A stretch of DNA of 64,000 bases from JAILLW01 sp045640905 (GTDB lineage: Bacteria > Bacillota > Clostridia > Lachnospirales > Lachnospiraceae). Below, in pieces: positions 8,485 through 17,975 of the stretch. The first letter of the stretch is position 1, and each line of letters begins with the position of its first letter. Position numbers and translations under genes: made by a program. The notes below the pieces were generated by a model. It had not been told where the DNA came from and searched no databases. It saw only the letters and a program-made list of their open reading frames with translations. The stretch is from positions 26,589 through 90,588 of the forward strand of contig JAZUFW010000081.1 of the NCBI GenBank assembly GCA_045640905.1. The letters run 5' to 3'.

Positions 8485-10437
8485 ATGAACATTTTAACTT
8501 ATGACATCTGCGCCACTGTTATCGGATTGGTTTTTCTGATTACGATGGCTATCCGCAGACAGTTCAACGATCGAAGCAACAAAATAATGTTTTTCATGCT
8601 GGTCGGAATGGTCCTTTCGGCAGTCGGAGATTTGTTTTCTTCGTATTATTCCAATATTGCCGTGGGAACAGCCTCTGCCCGGGCTATTTGCTATGTCGCA
8701 AATGTGGTTTATTTCATAGCTCATGGCACAATATTACCGCTTTATATCATATACATATATTCCAGCAATGATATTTGGCATATTTTGAAGGCCAAGAAGT
8801 GGCTTCTTAATGCATGGGGAGCCTTGTTTGCTTTTTCTGTTGTTTTGATTTTGCAAAACGGACTTATCATCAAAGTATTCCATGTTGATGAAAGAGGCGT
8901 ATATTGCAGAGATAACGGTGTTTATATAGTATATGTGCTGGCTGCCGTATTCGGAATATGGGGTATCGCCACCATATGGAATTACCGCAAACTGATTAAC
9001 AGAGATAAAGTAATTACGCTCCTGGTCATATATCCGTTTATTGTCGGAGCTGTAATTATTCAGTTCCTGTTCCCGACATATCTGGTAGAGTCTTTTGCTG
9101 CCGCTATTGCTTTTATGGTCTTTCTGGTAATGGTCAGAATCGAGGAAAACCAGATAGATCCGATTACCGGAGCAATCAAATACAATACCGGTATTGAAAA
9201 GGTATCCAAGAACTTTATTTCCAAAAAGCCCGTTACCGTTGTTTTGCTTAAATATGTTAATTATAAGAACATCCAGCTTTATTTGGGCCAACAGGGGTTT
9301 GACAAATTCTTAAATCAGACAACTGCCAGAATGAAACATATAGCAAAGGAAAACGGATATTCGGCTTCAATATTCTATTTGGAGTACGGCCTTTTTGCTT
9401 ACCTTGGTGAAAACGGAGGTAAAGAGCTCGCATTAAAGATAGCCGATGAAACCTACGAAGAGTTCAAAAAGGAAATTCAGATCGGTGACCTGACGGTTAA
9501 GTCACATATTCGTGTCTGCCAGGTATCCTGCCCCGAAGATATGTCCGATTTCCCGAGCCTGTTTTCAATGGGTATATCATTCCACAAGACCTTGAAGGAT
9601 CGTGGACAAGTTGACGTTTTCTCCGAATTCAAGAATGACAAAGACTTTAAGATTCGTAATGAAATGAGCAGAATCATTAACAGAGGACTTAACGACGGCA
9701 ATTTCGAGATGTATTATCAGCCGATTTATTCCGTTTCGGAAAAGCGCTTTGTATCTGCGGAAGCATTAATCAGATTGAACGATCCGAAGTATGGATTTGT
9801 TCCGCCTTCATTTTTCCTGCCTGTAGCTGAATTGAACGGAACGATTCATGATATCGGTGATTTTGTACTCAAGAGCGTTATTTCATTTGTTTCAAAATAT
9901 GATATAACTTCCCTGGGAATAGATTATGTTGAATTGAATTTGTCTGCTTCACAGTGCATCGAAGTAGATTTGATTGATAAAATTAAGGCATTGCTTGACG
10001 AACACAATGTTCCGCCCGAGATGATTTCGTTGGAATTGACGGAAGCAGCGGCTAACATTAACCCCGCCATTGTAGACGAGAACGTTAAGGAACTGCATGA
10101 TTTTGGCATCAGAATAGCGTTGGATGATTACGGAACAGGCTATTCAAATATAAAGAGAGTTACTTCGCTCCCCATTAACCAGGTTAAGCTGGACAAGAGC
10201 TTCGTAGACATGGTTGAAAATCCCGTGATGTGGATAGTAATACAGGATACCATCAAGATGCTCAAGGAAATGGGAAAAGAAGTTTTGGTTGAAGGTGTGG
10301 AAGAGGAAGAAATCGTAACTAAGTTTACCGAGCTTGATGCTGATTTGATTCAGGGATGCGATCTGATACAGGGATTCTATTTCTGTAAGCCGCTTCCGGA
10401 GCGTGAATTCGTCAAGTTTGTCAAGGAACATATGTAA
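8485..10437 (+). CDS. Membrane EAL-domain protein (putative c-di-GMP phosphodiesterase) 2
   Basis: Also 650 residues, with the same architecture as the preceding gene: N-terminal multi-helix membrane domain, degenerate GGDEF (GLFAY), C-terminal EAL. The two clearly arose by tandem duplication. EALIRL, ELNLS, LELTE, DDYGTGYSN, KLDK and EGVEEE are all present. Near the end, DLIQG occurs twice in tandem (residues ~620-631), inserting six residues around the glutamine of the QG(Y/F)YF motif that helps shape the active site. This may alter or abolish catalysis. The start codon directly follows the previous stop, with no separate Shine-Dalgarno visible, suggesting translational coupling. Confidence 0.88.
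   Translation: MNILTYDICATVIGLVFLITMAIRRQFNDRSNKIMFFMLVGMVLSAVGDLFSSYYSNIAVGTASARAICYVANVVYFIAHGTILPLYIIYIYSSNDIWHILKAKKWLLNAWGALFAFSVVLILQNGLIIKVFHVDERGVYCRDNGVYIVYVLAAVFGIWGIATIWNYRKLINRDKVITLLVIYPFIVGAVIIQFLFPTYLVESFAAAIAFMVFLVMVRIEENQIDPITGAIKYNTGIEKVSKNFISKKPVTVVLLKYVNYKNIQLYLGQQGFDKFLNQTTARMKHIAKENGYSASIFYLEYGLFAYLGENGGKELALKIADETYEEFKKEIQIGDLTVKSHIRVCQVSCPEDMSDFPSLFSMGISFHKTLKDRGQVDVFSEFKNDKDFKIRNEMSRIINRGLNDGNFEMYYQPIYSVSEKRFVSAEALIRLNDPKYGFVPPSFFLPVAELNGTIHDIGDFVLKSVISFVSKYDITSLGIDYVELNLSASQCIEVDLIDKIKALLDEHNVPPEMISLELTEAAANINPAIVDENVKELHDFGIRIALDDYGTGYSNIKRVTSLPINQVKLDKSFVDMVENPVMWIVIQDTIKMLKEMGKEVLVEGVEEEEIVTKFTELDADLIQGCDLIQGFYFCKPLPEREFVKFVKEHM
10342..10377 (+). repeat. 18-bp tandem duplication in the EAL active-site loop
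   Basis: 10342-10359 and 10360-10377 are imperfect direct repeats, both encoding DLIQG plus one residue. The upstream paralogue has a single copy (DYIQGYYF). The insertion is in frame. Confidence 0.8.
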
Positions 10438-10451
10438 AGTGGGGTACGCCT

Positions 10452-12542
10452 ATGAAAAAGACACAGTCAGCCGAGAACCATAACGGAAAAGCAAGGGTCG
10501 GATTTTTTAACATTCGGACCAAGATTTATTTGTGCTTTATTGTCCCGATAGTATTCATGATTATTGTCGGGCTGGTTTCATACCGCAACGCATCGGAAGG
10601 TATGAACACCAATTTCATAGATTCTTCTACGCAAACGGTTAATATGGCTGTTTCGTATCTTGATTTGGCACTTTCGGGAGTTCAGTCCGAAGCTTTCAAA
10701 TATGCTTTTGACCCCGGAATCAAGACATATGTTCTTGGAATGCACGGAAAAAGCGACGTTGAAAAAGTCAATTACTATGACGATCAACGTTTGGTTTTCA
10801 TGTCGTCTCAGACAGTTAATTCAATGATAAAGGATATTCATCTGGTTCCCAAACAGAACATGCATATCATTACCACGTATACGGCAAATAAGATTTCCGG
10901 AGTATATGATGAATACATCGATGCTCTGGCTCCTGTTTATGGCGATAATTTGAACGATTACCCTCACTGGATTACGAAACATGAGTTGGTAGATGAAGCG
11001 TTGGGAATTAATTCCGATGATTATTTTGTTGCATATCAGACTCTCGATGCACAGAAAAAGTCATACATAATTGTCGATGTTCCCAAGGATGCTTTTGCCG
11101 GTATCCTTACTGAAATGAATTTCGGAAAAGGCTCGCTGGTAGGCGTTATTACCGAGGACGGGCATGAACTTTCAATGGAATGCGGCACTGATTCCGTGCA
11201 GACAGACGCCGGTAAATTTGCCAATTCCGATTTTTACAAAAATGCCAGAAACGGTTCGGAACTGTCCGCCACACAGCAGGTGGTTGTTAGCGGAGTAACA
11301 TATACTTTCTTATATCAAAAGAGCGAACTTAACGGAATGATGGTATGCGCCATGATTCCTCAGGCACTGGTTACGTCTCAGGCTGAAAGCATTAAGACGA
11401 TTACCATGATATTGGTATTGGCAGCAGCCTTTATAGCAATATTGATTGGAACACTTATCGCTAACGGAATTCAAAAGAACATGCGCCATATTTCACATAA
11501 ACTTGATGAGGTAGCCAAAGGAAACCTCTCAGTTATGGTAGACAGTAAGTCCAACGATGAATTTAAGACGTTGGCCAGTTCCGCTACGAATATGGTTTCG
11601 AATAATAAGAAACTCGTTATGAGTCTGTCCGGAACGGCAGATGAATTGGAGCAGTCTGCTTTGTCGGTTAACGAAGCCAGCGAAACCATATCGAATTATT
11701 CAACTGAGATTACGCAGGCTATCGATGAAATCAGCATCGGTGTGGATAAACAGGCAGAGCATGCCCTTGAATGTGTATCGATTACAAATAATCTGTCCGA
11801 GAAAATTTCGAATATTACCGATGATATTTCTTCTATAGAGAATGCTATCGGCGAAACACAGAAGATGATAAATGAAGGAACCGTTATCATCAATAAACTG
11901 CTTCAGAGCGCGCAGGATGCGGCAGACCTGACCGGCAAGGTCGGAGAAGACATCGCCAAACTGTCCGAAGAAGCTTCCGGAATCAGCGAATTCGTTGATA
12001 CCATCAGTTCCATTTCTTCGCAGACGAATCTGCTTTCTTTGAATGCTTCTATCGAAGCAGCCAGAGCAGGCGAAGCAGGAAGAGGCTTTGCTGTTGTAGC
12101 CGAAGAAATCAGAAACCTGGCAGAAAATACCTCACAGGCTACTGTTGAGATTGAACATAAAATTCAAAATATCAATTCTCGTACGGCCGATTCCGTATTG
12201 AGTGCACAGAATGCAGCCAAGATGGTTGTATCGCAGCAGGGCGCGGTTAATGATGTGATAGCTGTCTTTACAAAGATCAACAATCACATGAAGGAACTGA
12301 GCAGAGCTTTGATGCAGATATCGGATTCGACAAAGGAAGCAGACAAGGGCAGACTGGAGACTGTTGATGCCGTTGATAACATTTCGTCTATCATAGAGCA
12401 GACAGCAGCCAGCTCACAGTTGGTTCGTAAAATGGCTGAGAACTTGTTGAATTCGGTTGAGACTTTGGGCTCTACCGCAGATAACCTGGATGAAAAAATG
12501 CTGGGTCTTAAGAAAGAGATTTCGGCATTTACGGTGAAGTAA
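10452..12542 (+). CDS. Methyl-accepting chemotaxis protein
   Basis: 696 residues. One hydrophobic helix lies near residues 25-45. An extracellular sensor of ~260 residues follows, of the size and composition of a double-Cache type domain. A second helix lies at about 312-335, then HAMP (to ~385) and the long cytoplasmic four-helix signalling domain. The hairpin tip is intact (SSQTNLLSLNASIEAARAGE and GRGFAVVAEEIRNLAE, about 517-560). It should signal to CheA/CheW. The ligand is unknown. It lies 14 nt after the EAL pair and is probably co-transcribed, linking c-di-GMP turnover and taxis. Confidence 0.93.
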   Translation: MKKTQSAENHNGKARVGFFNIRTKIYLCFIVPIVFMIIVGLVSYRNASEGMNTNFIDSSTQTVNMAVSYLDLALSGVQSEAFKYAFDPGIKTYVLGMHGKSDVEKVNYYDDQRLVFMSSQTVNSMIKDIHLVPKQNMHIITTYTANKISGVYDEYIDALAPVYGDNLNDYPHWITKHELVDEALGINSDDYFVAYQTLDAQKKSYIIVDVPKDAFAGILTEMNFGKGSLVGVITEDGHELSMECGTDSVQTDAGKFANSDFYKNARNGSELSATQQVVVSGVTYTFLYQKSELNGMMVCAMIPQALVTSQAESIKTITMILVLAAAFIAILIGTLIANGIQKNMRHISHKLDEVAKGNLSVMVDSKSNDEFKTLASSATNMVSNNKKLVMSLSGTADELEQSALSVNEASETISNYSTEITQAIDEISIGVDKQAEHALECVSITNNLSEKISNITDDISSIENAIGETQKMINEGTVIINKLLQSAQDAADLTGKVGEDIAKLSEEASGISEFVDTISSISSQTNLLSLNASIEAARAGEAGRGFAVVAEEIRNLAENTSQATVEIEHKIQNINSRTADSVLSAQNAAKMVVSQQGAVNDVIAVFTKINNHMKELSRALMQISDSTKEADKGRLETVDAVDNISSIIEQTAASSQLVRKMAENLLNSVETLGSTADNLDEKMLGLKKEISAFTVK

Positions 12543-12615
12543 TTCTGCCGTCAGAAACTGCGAAATATAAAAATTGCACAACAGGAATAGGGCGTATATC
12601 ACAAAAGTGCATTAA

Positions 12616-12631
12616 GAAAAAACGTTTTCTC
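12616..12631. promoter_or_regulatory. Inverted repeat with central CG, possible LacI-type operator
   Basis: GAAAAAACGTTTTCTC is a palindrome around a central CG with one mismatched pair. LacI/CcpA-family operators have this form. It lies ~54 bp upstream of the importer -35 box, so activation or looping would be needed if it is functional. Confidence 0.3.
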
Positions 12632-12684
12632 GAGCAAAAAAATACAAAATGCACAAAAAAATTCCTAAAAATCCAACTAAATGC

Positions 12685-12713
12685 TTGATAACCTCTAAAA
12701 ATTGCTATATACT
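12685..12713 (+). promoter_or_regulatory. Sigma-A promoter for the sugar-importer permeases
   Basis: TTGATA (12685-12690), 17 bp, TATACT (12708-12713), with an upstream TG at 12703-12704. The leader to the first permease is ~47 nt and contains GGGAGG. The rest of the 12543-12766 gap holds no gene. Confidence 0.55.
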
Positions 12714-12766
12714 TTCTTGGTACGTTGAAATATGCTCGGATAATGAGCAGCAAGGGAGGATGAATA

Positions 12767-13681
12767 ATGAAAGGTTTCCTGCACAACACTTGGAAACACA
12801 GAGCCCATGTTGTAATGTCATTGCCAACGTTTTTGATTTTGTTCTTTATCATGTACGTGCCTATGGCCGGATTGATAATGGCATTCAAAGATTATGATTT
12901 TACGCTGGGTATTTTTGGCAGCCCCTGGGCAGCCCAGCACGGACTTGCCAATTTCCAATTCTTGATCGCTTCTAAAGACTTATTCTTTAGAATGACCAAA
13001 AACACTATCTTATACTACTTATTGTTTACAGCCATCGGAACGTTTTTGAACGTAACTTTGGCAATCGCAATCGACCAGTTCTTAGTTAAGAAATTGGCCA
13101 AGACAATGCAGACACTGATGATTATCCCCGTATTTATTTCTTATGCGGCAGTTCAGTTCATCGTTTATGCATTTATCAGTTCCGATACAGGTATTATCAA
13201 TAATACCCTCGGCACCAGCACCAGATTCTATTCTACTTCTGCGTTATGGCCGTGGATATTGCTGATTGTTAAAATCTGGAAGGATACAGGTTACGGTTCC
13301 GTTTTGTACATGTCTGTTTTGGCAGGAATTGATTCGGAATTGTATGAAGCAGCGGAAATCGACGGTGCCAGCAGATGGCGCAGAATTTGGCATATCACAT
13401 TACCTTCATTGATTCCGATGATTACGGTTATGTTATTGCTTTCCGTTGGTAATGTTATGAGATCCGATACCGGTTTGTTCTATCAGGTTACCAGAAATAA
13501 CGGTACCTTGTATTCAACCACACAGGTTATCGATTCTTATGTACTTAATTCAATTATGAAGAGCTCTAACTTCGGATATACCGGTGCGGCTTCATTGTTC
13601 CAGTCGGTAGTAGGTTTACTGCTGATGCTGTTTGCTAACTGGATGGTTCGTAAGATTGAACCTGAAAACGCATTGTTCTAG
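12767..13681 (+). CDS. Carbohydrate ABC transporter permease, LplB type
   Basis: 304 residues, six hydrophobic helices, strong GGGAGG. The cytoplasmic EAA loop that docks the ATPase is visible as EAAEIDGASRWRRIWHITLP. N-terminal SLPTFLILFFIMYVPM and the helix arrangement match the LplB class of oligosaccharide importers. No ATP-binding gene is in the operon; in this family a shared MsmX-like ATPase commonly serves several importers. It pairs with the permease starting 10 nt later and with the binding lipoprotein downstream. Confidence 0.92.
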   Translation: MKGFLHNTWKHRAHVVMSLPTFLILFFIMYVPMAGLIMAFKDYDFTLGIFGSPWAAQHGLANFQFLIASKDLFFRMTKNTILYYLLFTAIGTFLNVTLAIAIDQFLVKKLAKTMQTLMIIPVFISYAAVQFIVYAFISSDTGIINNTLGTSTRFYSTSALWPWILLIVKIWKDTGYGSVLYMSVLAGIDSELYEAAEIDGASRWRRIWHITLPSLIPMITVMLLLSVGNVMRSDTGLFYQVTRNNGTLYSTTQVIDSYVLNSIMKSSNFGYTGAASLFQSVVGLLLMLFANWMVRKIEPENALF

Positions 13682-13691
13682 GAGGTGGCAT

Positions 13692-14624
13692 ATGAGTAAA
13701 AAGCGTGATACTTCACTTGATATTGCCCCTTCAAGAAAAGAACGGGGCGGCATTGGACAGGTAATTTTGGGATTTTTCCTTGTGTTATTTACTCTGTTCT
13801 GTGCATTACCTGTAGTGTTGGTATTCATTTCCGCATTCACGGATGAAATGTGTATCAACCAGAACGGTTTCTCTTTCTTCCCTGAGAAATGGTCCCTGAA
13901 CGGTGTCAATGCCGTTTTGAGATATGGTGACAGATTACTTACATCGTACGGAATTACGATTTTCGTTACCGTAGCAGGTACATTCCTGGGATTGCTGGTT
14001 ATGAGTATGTTCGCATATTCAATCAGTAGAAGAGATTTCAGATTATCCAAATTCTTATCGCTGTTTTTGTTAATTCCCATGTTGTTTAACGGCGGTCAGC
14101 TTTCAGGATATATCTGTTTCACCACTTATTATCACTTAAAGGATAATTTGTTGCTTTTGATACTTCCTCTTTGCGTATCAACGATGAATGTTATTATCTT
14201 AAGAACATATATCGTTAACAGCATTCCCGAGGAATTGATGGAAGCAGCTAAGATAGACGGATCCGGAGAATACAGAACATTCTTCCAGATTACATTGCCG
14301 TTGCTTAAGCCGTCACTTGCCGCTGTAGGATTTATGATGGCTACCGCATATTGGAACGATTGGCAGAATGCCATGATGTACATTACAACAGACAGCAAGA
14401 AGCCGTTGCAGTTATTACTCGTTAACATTCAGAAGAGTATTGAATTCCTGCTTAACAACAATAACGTTCCTGCTACTGTTCGTGCAGCCATGGGTGGATC
14501 AATCCCTCAGTATTCATCAACAATGGCAACCGTTATTATCGTTATCGGACCTATCATGGTTGCATATCCTTTCTTCCAGAAGTACTTCATCAAAGGATTG
14601 ACAGTAGGTTCCGTAAAGGGTTAA
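13692..14624 (+). CDS. Carbohydrate ABC transporter permease, YtcP type
   Basis: 310 residues from the preferred ATG at 13692, which has GGAGG at 13681-13685; a longer in-frame reading from 13632 would run back into the previous gene and is rejected. The EAA loop reads EAAKIDGSGEYRTFFQITLP and the protein ends with the conserved GLTVGSVKG tail of this subclass. It forms the membrane channel with the preceding permease. No terminator follows, so read-through into the binding-protein gene is possible in addition to that gene's own promoter. Confidence 0.92.
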   Translation: MSKKRDTSLDIAPSRKERGGIGQVILGFFLVLFTLFCALPVVLVFISAFTDEMCINQNGFSFFPEKWSLNGVNAVLRYGDRLLTSYGITIFVTVAGTFLGLLVMSMFAYSISRRDFRLSKFLSLFLLIPMLFNGGQLSGYICFTTYYHLKDNLLLLILPLCVSTMNVIILRTYIVNSIPEELMEAAKIDGSGEYRTFFQITLPLLKPSLAAVGFMMATAYWNDWQNAMMYITTDSKKPLQLLLVNIQKSIEFLLNNNNVPATVRAAMGGSIPQYSSTMATVIIVIGPIMVAYPFFQKYFIKGLTVGSVKG

Positions 14625-14654
14625 TTAACATTTGTTCAAAATTTGTTCACATAT

Positions 14655-14683
14655 TTGACATATTTAATTAACAGTGTTAGAAT
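14655..14683 (+). promoter_or_regulatory. Very strong promoter for the solute-binding protein
   Basis: Perfect TTGACA (14655-14660), 17-bp spacer, TAGAAT (14678-14683) with an extended TG at 14675-14676. It gives the binding protein independent, high transcription relative to its permeases. Confidence 0.75.
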
Positions 14684-14754
14684 CGTGTTTGATATTCATG
14701 GTCAACATAGGGTTGGCTTGGAGAATATATTTTACCAAAGGGAGGATTTTTACG

Positions 14755-16302
14755 ATGAGAAAAATCAAAAAGTTTCTTGCCGTTGCATTGGCATCTACAA
14801 TGGTACTTGGCCTTGTAGCATGTGGCGGTACAGACACAGCAGCTACATCAACAGATACAGCTGCTTCAACAGCTGCTGACACAACAGCTGCTTCAACTGA
14901 CACAGCTGCTGATACAACAGCTGCAGGCGGTGCTGTAACAATTAACGTTTACAGAAACTGCTTTAACTTAGGTGCTGTTGATTCTGCAAGAACTCAGGAA
15001 GTTCAGGATGCAATCAACGCATACATCGCTGATAAGATTAATGTTCAGATTAGTCTTACAGACGTTGGCTCAGGTGAATACACCGACAAGGCTAACCTTG
15101 CTCTTAACAACAACGAAATTAACTTGCTCTGGACTGCTTCATGGGAAAGCACAATCGGAACAAAGGATTTGTACGCAGCTAACGCTGTTTACGATCTTAC
15201 AGATCTTCTTCCCGGTTCTGCTCTTTATGATTCTATGGATGCTAACCAGTGGGAAGCTTCTAAGTACGGCGGAAAGAACTACTTCATCCCTGTTTACAAG
15301 GATAACGTAGAAGGTTACGATTTCATGTTCCGTCAGGATCTTGTAGATCAGTTCGGTTGGGATATCAACTCAGTTAAGACTTTGGCAGACCTTAAGCCTA
15401 TGCTTGAAGATGCTAAGGGCGCTGGCCTTAAGTATCCCCTTCTTCTTCAGAAGACAGCTATGTTCTACAGATGGTACATCGATTCATTCGATTTCTTCAC
15501 AGGCGATGCAACATCTAACTGGGTTGCAGTTTCTCGTGCAACAAACGAAGTTGTTGACGTAGTTACAACACCTGAATACTTAGAGTTCTGTACCTTAATG
15601 GCTGAGTACGCTGAAGCTGGTTACATTTCAGAAGACGAAGTTAACAAGGTTACAACAGATACAACAACACAGTCACAGGATTGGGCTATCTCTTGGTGGA
15701 CAGACCTTCCTAACAACGATGAAGCTGATGGACGTTACGGCCAGGATGTTACAATGGTTTCAGCTGGTAACAGATACCTCCACACAGATTCAATGCTTGG
15801 ATCATGCTACTGCGTAACAGCTAACTCTACACCTGAACAGGCTCAGGCTTGTGTAGATTTCGTTGGACTTCTTTACACAGATAAGACTCTTGCTGATATG
15901 TACACATACGGTATCGAAGGTAAGGACTTTAACTACACAGCTGAAGGTTATGTAGAAAAGGTTGCTGATGCTTCTTACAACCATTCAATGTGGGAATCAG
16001 CTAGTGCTACAGTAGTTTCTCCTGAAAGCACATCTCCTTACACAGCTCAGATGTACATCGACTTCAACTCAAGCGCTTTGATCTCTTGCGCTAACGGATT
16101 CCAGTTCGATAAGACTCCTGTAGAAGCTCAGTATACAGCTTGTCAGGCTATCTTTGATGAATACGGATTCGCTCTTGAAACAGGTGGTATCGCAGCAGCT
16201 GATGTTCAGGCTACAATCGATGCTTACCAGGCAGCTTTGGACGAAGCTGGTTACCAGGACGTTCTTGCTGAGTTCCAGGCACAGTACAACGCTTGGAAAT
16301 AG
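14755..16302 (+). CDS. Extracellular solute-binding lipoprotein of the sugar importer
   Basis: 515 residues from ATG 14755, chosen for GGAGG at 14741-14745 and because a lipoprotein signal starts there (MRKIKK, hydrophobic core, LVACGG lipobox with Cys near residue 23). A low-complexity Thr/Ala/Asp linker of ~35 residues separates the lipid anchor from a family-1 type binding domain. The size fits LipO-like proteins that bind oligosaccharides. Codon choice differs visibly from the neighbours: Leu CTT, Thr ACA, Ala GCT, Asn AAC and Tyr TAC dominate, as expected for an abundant protein. It has its own strong promoter and a good terminator. The exact ligand is unknown. Confidence 0.9.
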   Translation: MRKIKKFLAVALASTMVLGLVACGGTDTAATSTDTAASTAADTTAASTDTAADTTAAGGAVTINVYRNCFNLGAVDSARTQEVQDAINAYIADKINVQISLTDVGSGEYTDKANLALNNNEINLLWTASWESTIGTKDLYAANAVYDLTDLLPGSALYDSMDANQWEASKYGGKNYFIPVYKDNVEGYDFMFRQDLVDQFGWDINSVKTLADLKPMLEDAKGAGLKYPLLLQKTAMFYRWYIDSFDFFTGDATSNWVAVSRATNEVVDVVTTPEYLEFCTLMAEYAEAGYISEDEVNKVTTDTTTQSQDWAISWWTDLPNNDEADGRYGQDVTMVSAGNRYLHTDSMLGSCYCVTANSTPEQAQACVDFVGLLYTDKTLADMYTYGIEGKDFNYTAEGYVEKVADASYNHSMWESASATVVSPESTSPYTAQMYIDFNSSALISCANGFQFDKTPVEAQYTACQAIFDEYGFALETGGIAAADVQATIDAYQAALDEAGYQDVLAEFQAQYNAWK

Positions 16303-16335
16303 TCTATAGACTAGTTTCAGATTGCTGAATTTAAG

Positions 16336-16366
16336 GCCCCGAGGCATATGTCTCGGGGCTTTTTTT
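16336..16366 (+). terminator. Intrinsic terminator of the importer operon
   Basis: GCCCCGAG (16336-16343) pairs with CTCGGGGC (16352-16359) and is followed by a run of seven T residues. Confidence 0.9.
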
Positions 16367-16389
16367 ATCGAACATACTATATCTAGCGG

Positions 16390-16419
16390 TTGAAATAGAG
16401 GCTCAAAATCAAGTAAAAT
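16390..16419 (+). promoter_or_regulatory. Sigma-A promoter for the secreted putative glycosidase
   Basis: TTGAAA (16390-16395), 18 bp, TAAAAT (16414-16419), shortly after the importer terminator. It gives a leader of ~43 nt with CAGGGGG before ATG 16469. Confidence 0.5.
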
Positions 16420-16468
16420 GGTACTGTTGGCGTTGTTATGTCAACAAATAAAATTTCAGGGGGTTGTA

Positions 16469-17926
16469 ATGTTTTTTTCCCGTATTAAGAGTTCTAAAAA
16501 GTTTTCATTGATTTTTGTTTCTGTTTTATTCTCTATTGTATGTTTATTGCTGACCGGAGTCAGCGCAAATGCAGATCCTTTGGGATCGGGCTCGTGCGCA
16601 TTAAGCAATGCAACGACCATCAACTATAATGCAAACATACTGTCAATTCCAGCAACGGATGATGCGCAGATGTATCTGTATGAATTGGAGCCATTTGAAT
16701 ACTCCGTTTCATCGTCATCCAAGTTGATAGGAACATTTCCGTTGTCAAATAAGCTCTCATATGCATTCCCTTTGACGGATGAAACGGGAGTGAGCAGAAT
16801 ATGTAAAAAATACGCCGTAGCTGTAAAAATAAACGGCGCCATGGCTATAATTGTTAATCCGCAGTATATTATTAATCCGGAGAAAGCCGCTACACATACC
16901 AGAGGCAATCAGGCAGTAGGATTTGTTGAACCTACATCCAAGATGGTTTTGTACAGAATCGGAGAGACGGATTTGGCTGCAGTAGCCAGAGACATGTATT
17001 CGACGGCTGTCATTGTTAACAGAAAAGATTCGACATTAATCAATCCCTGTGCCAAAGGCGGAGATTCACACTCTGTCAGTCCGAAGATGTATTATATGTT
17101 CAATGCGGCTACCAAAGACGGAGTTGCGAAGCTGCAAAGCACCATGACGTATTTTGCGGCCAATACTTATGTTGATGAATTTATTATTGGAAATGAAGTT
17201 AACACCAGAATATGGAATTATGCCAAATCCATGAGCTGGGAACAGAATGTCCGAGAATATGCACAGGCATTCAGAGTATGCTATAACTCAATAAAGTCTA
17301 CAAATGCCAATGCAAAGGTTTTCATTTCACTTGATCAGATGTGGAATATGGATAACCCGGCAGGAACAAGTGCTTATTATTCGTACATGGACGGCCTGGA
17401 TTATATCCTTACGTTCAATTCCATTATTTGTTCTGAAGGAAATATTGACTGGGGATTGGCTTTCCATCCGTATTTGTACCCGATGACATATACGAAGTTC
17501 TGGGATCCGAGCGGATTAAATAATGCGGCCAAATATACGACTCCGGTTGCGGAGGGACGTGTTATCACCTTCCAGAATCTTCCTGTTATGACGTCAACCA
17601 TGAATGATCCTACACTTAAGAATCCTCAGGGCAAGGTCAGAGATATTATTTTGCCGGAAATCGGCGTAACGCAATATCAGGGTGTGGAAGCGCAGACCGC
17701 GGCCATGATGGCCTGCTATCAGGCGTCCAGAAACAATCCGAATATTAAGCGTATCTATTTCCACCGCATGAACGAAGGCGGCAAGACCAACTTCTCCACT
17801 ACGGGAGCTTCGGAAGAACTGTATAATGCATTGGTTTCCGGAAATGCGGCTACAATATCCAAATATAATTCCTGGTCACTCGGCTATATAGGAATATCCG
17901 ATTGGCGACAGATTGTAGCTTATTAA
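16469..17926 (+). CDS. Secreted putative glycosidase (DUF5722-like)
   Basis: 485 residues from ATG 16469 (CAGGGGG at 16458-16463; an upstream in-frame ATG at 16418 would overlap the -10 box). A signal peptide ends near ANADP at about residue 37. The body looks like a TIM-barrel hydrolase. FIIGNEVN puts Asn242-Glu243 where clan GH-A enzymes hold the acid/base, and LPEIGV puts Glu397 where the nucleophile would be. I associate it with the DUF5722 group, from memory. Its place directly after a sugar importer suggests it trims a glycan outside the cell for uptake, although it has a separate promoter. Substrate unknown. Confidence 0.65.
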   Translation: MFFSRIKSSKKFSLIFVSVLFSIVCLLLTGVSANADPLGSGSCALSNATTINYNANILSIPATDDAQMYLYELEPFEYSVSSSSKLIGTFPLSNKLSYAFPLTDETGVSRICKKYAVAVKINGAMAIIVNPQYIINPEKAATHTRGNQAVGFVEPTSKMVLYRIGETDLAAVARDMYSTAVIVNRKDSTLINPCAKGGDSHSVSPKMYYMFNAATKDGVAKLQSTMTYFAANTYVDEFIIGNEVNTRIWNYAKSMSWEQNVREYAQAFRVCYNSIKSTNANAKVFISLDQMWNMDNPAGTSAYYSYMDGLDYILTFNSIICSEGNIDWGLAFHPYLYPMTYTKFWDPSGLNNAAKYTTPVAEGRVITFQNLPVMTSTMNDPTLKNPQGKVRDIILPEIGVTQYQGVEAQTAAMMACYQASRNNPNIKRIYFHRMNEGGKTNFSTTGASEELYNALVSGNAATISKYNSWSLGYIGISDWRQIVAY

Positions 17927-17941
17927 ATGATTAAAATAAAG

Positions 17942-17975
17942 TCGAGCAGGTTTTTAAAAACCTGCTCGATTTTTT
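17942..17975. terminator. Bidirectional terminator with a stop codon at its centre
   Basis: 17942-17969 is a perfect 28-nt palindrome, T-rich after it on the plus strand and A-rich before it. It can end the plus-strand glycosidase gene and the minus-strand Hsp70 gene. The Hsp70 stop codon (17954-17956) lies at the palindrome centre, so the left arm also encodes the last Hsp70 residues. Confidence 0.88.

Noticed and set aside
8734..9291. 185-codon minus-strand open frame inside the second EAL gene
   Set aside because: It lies entirely opposite a well-supported coding gene, has no ribosome-binding site or family motif, and its composition is that of a reversed frame.
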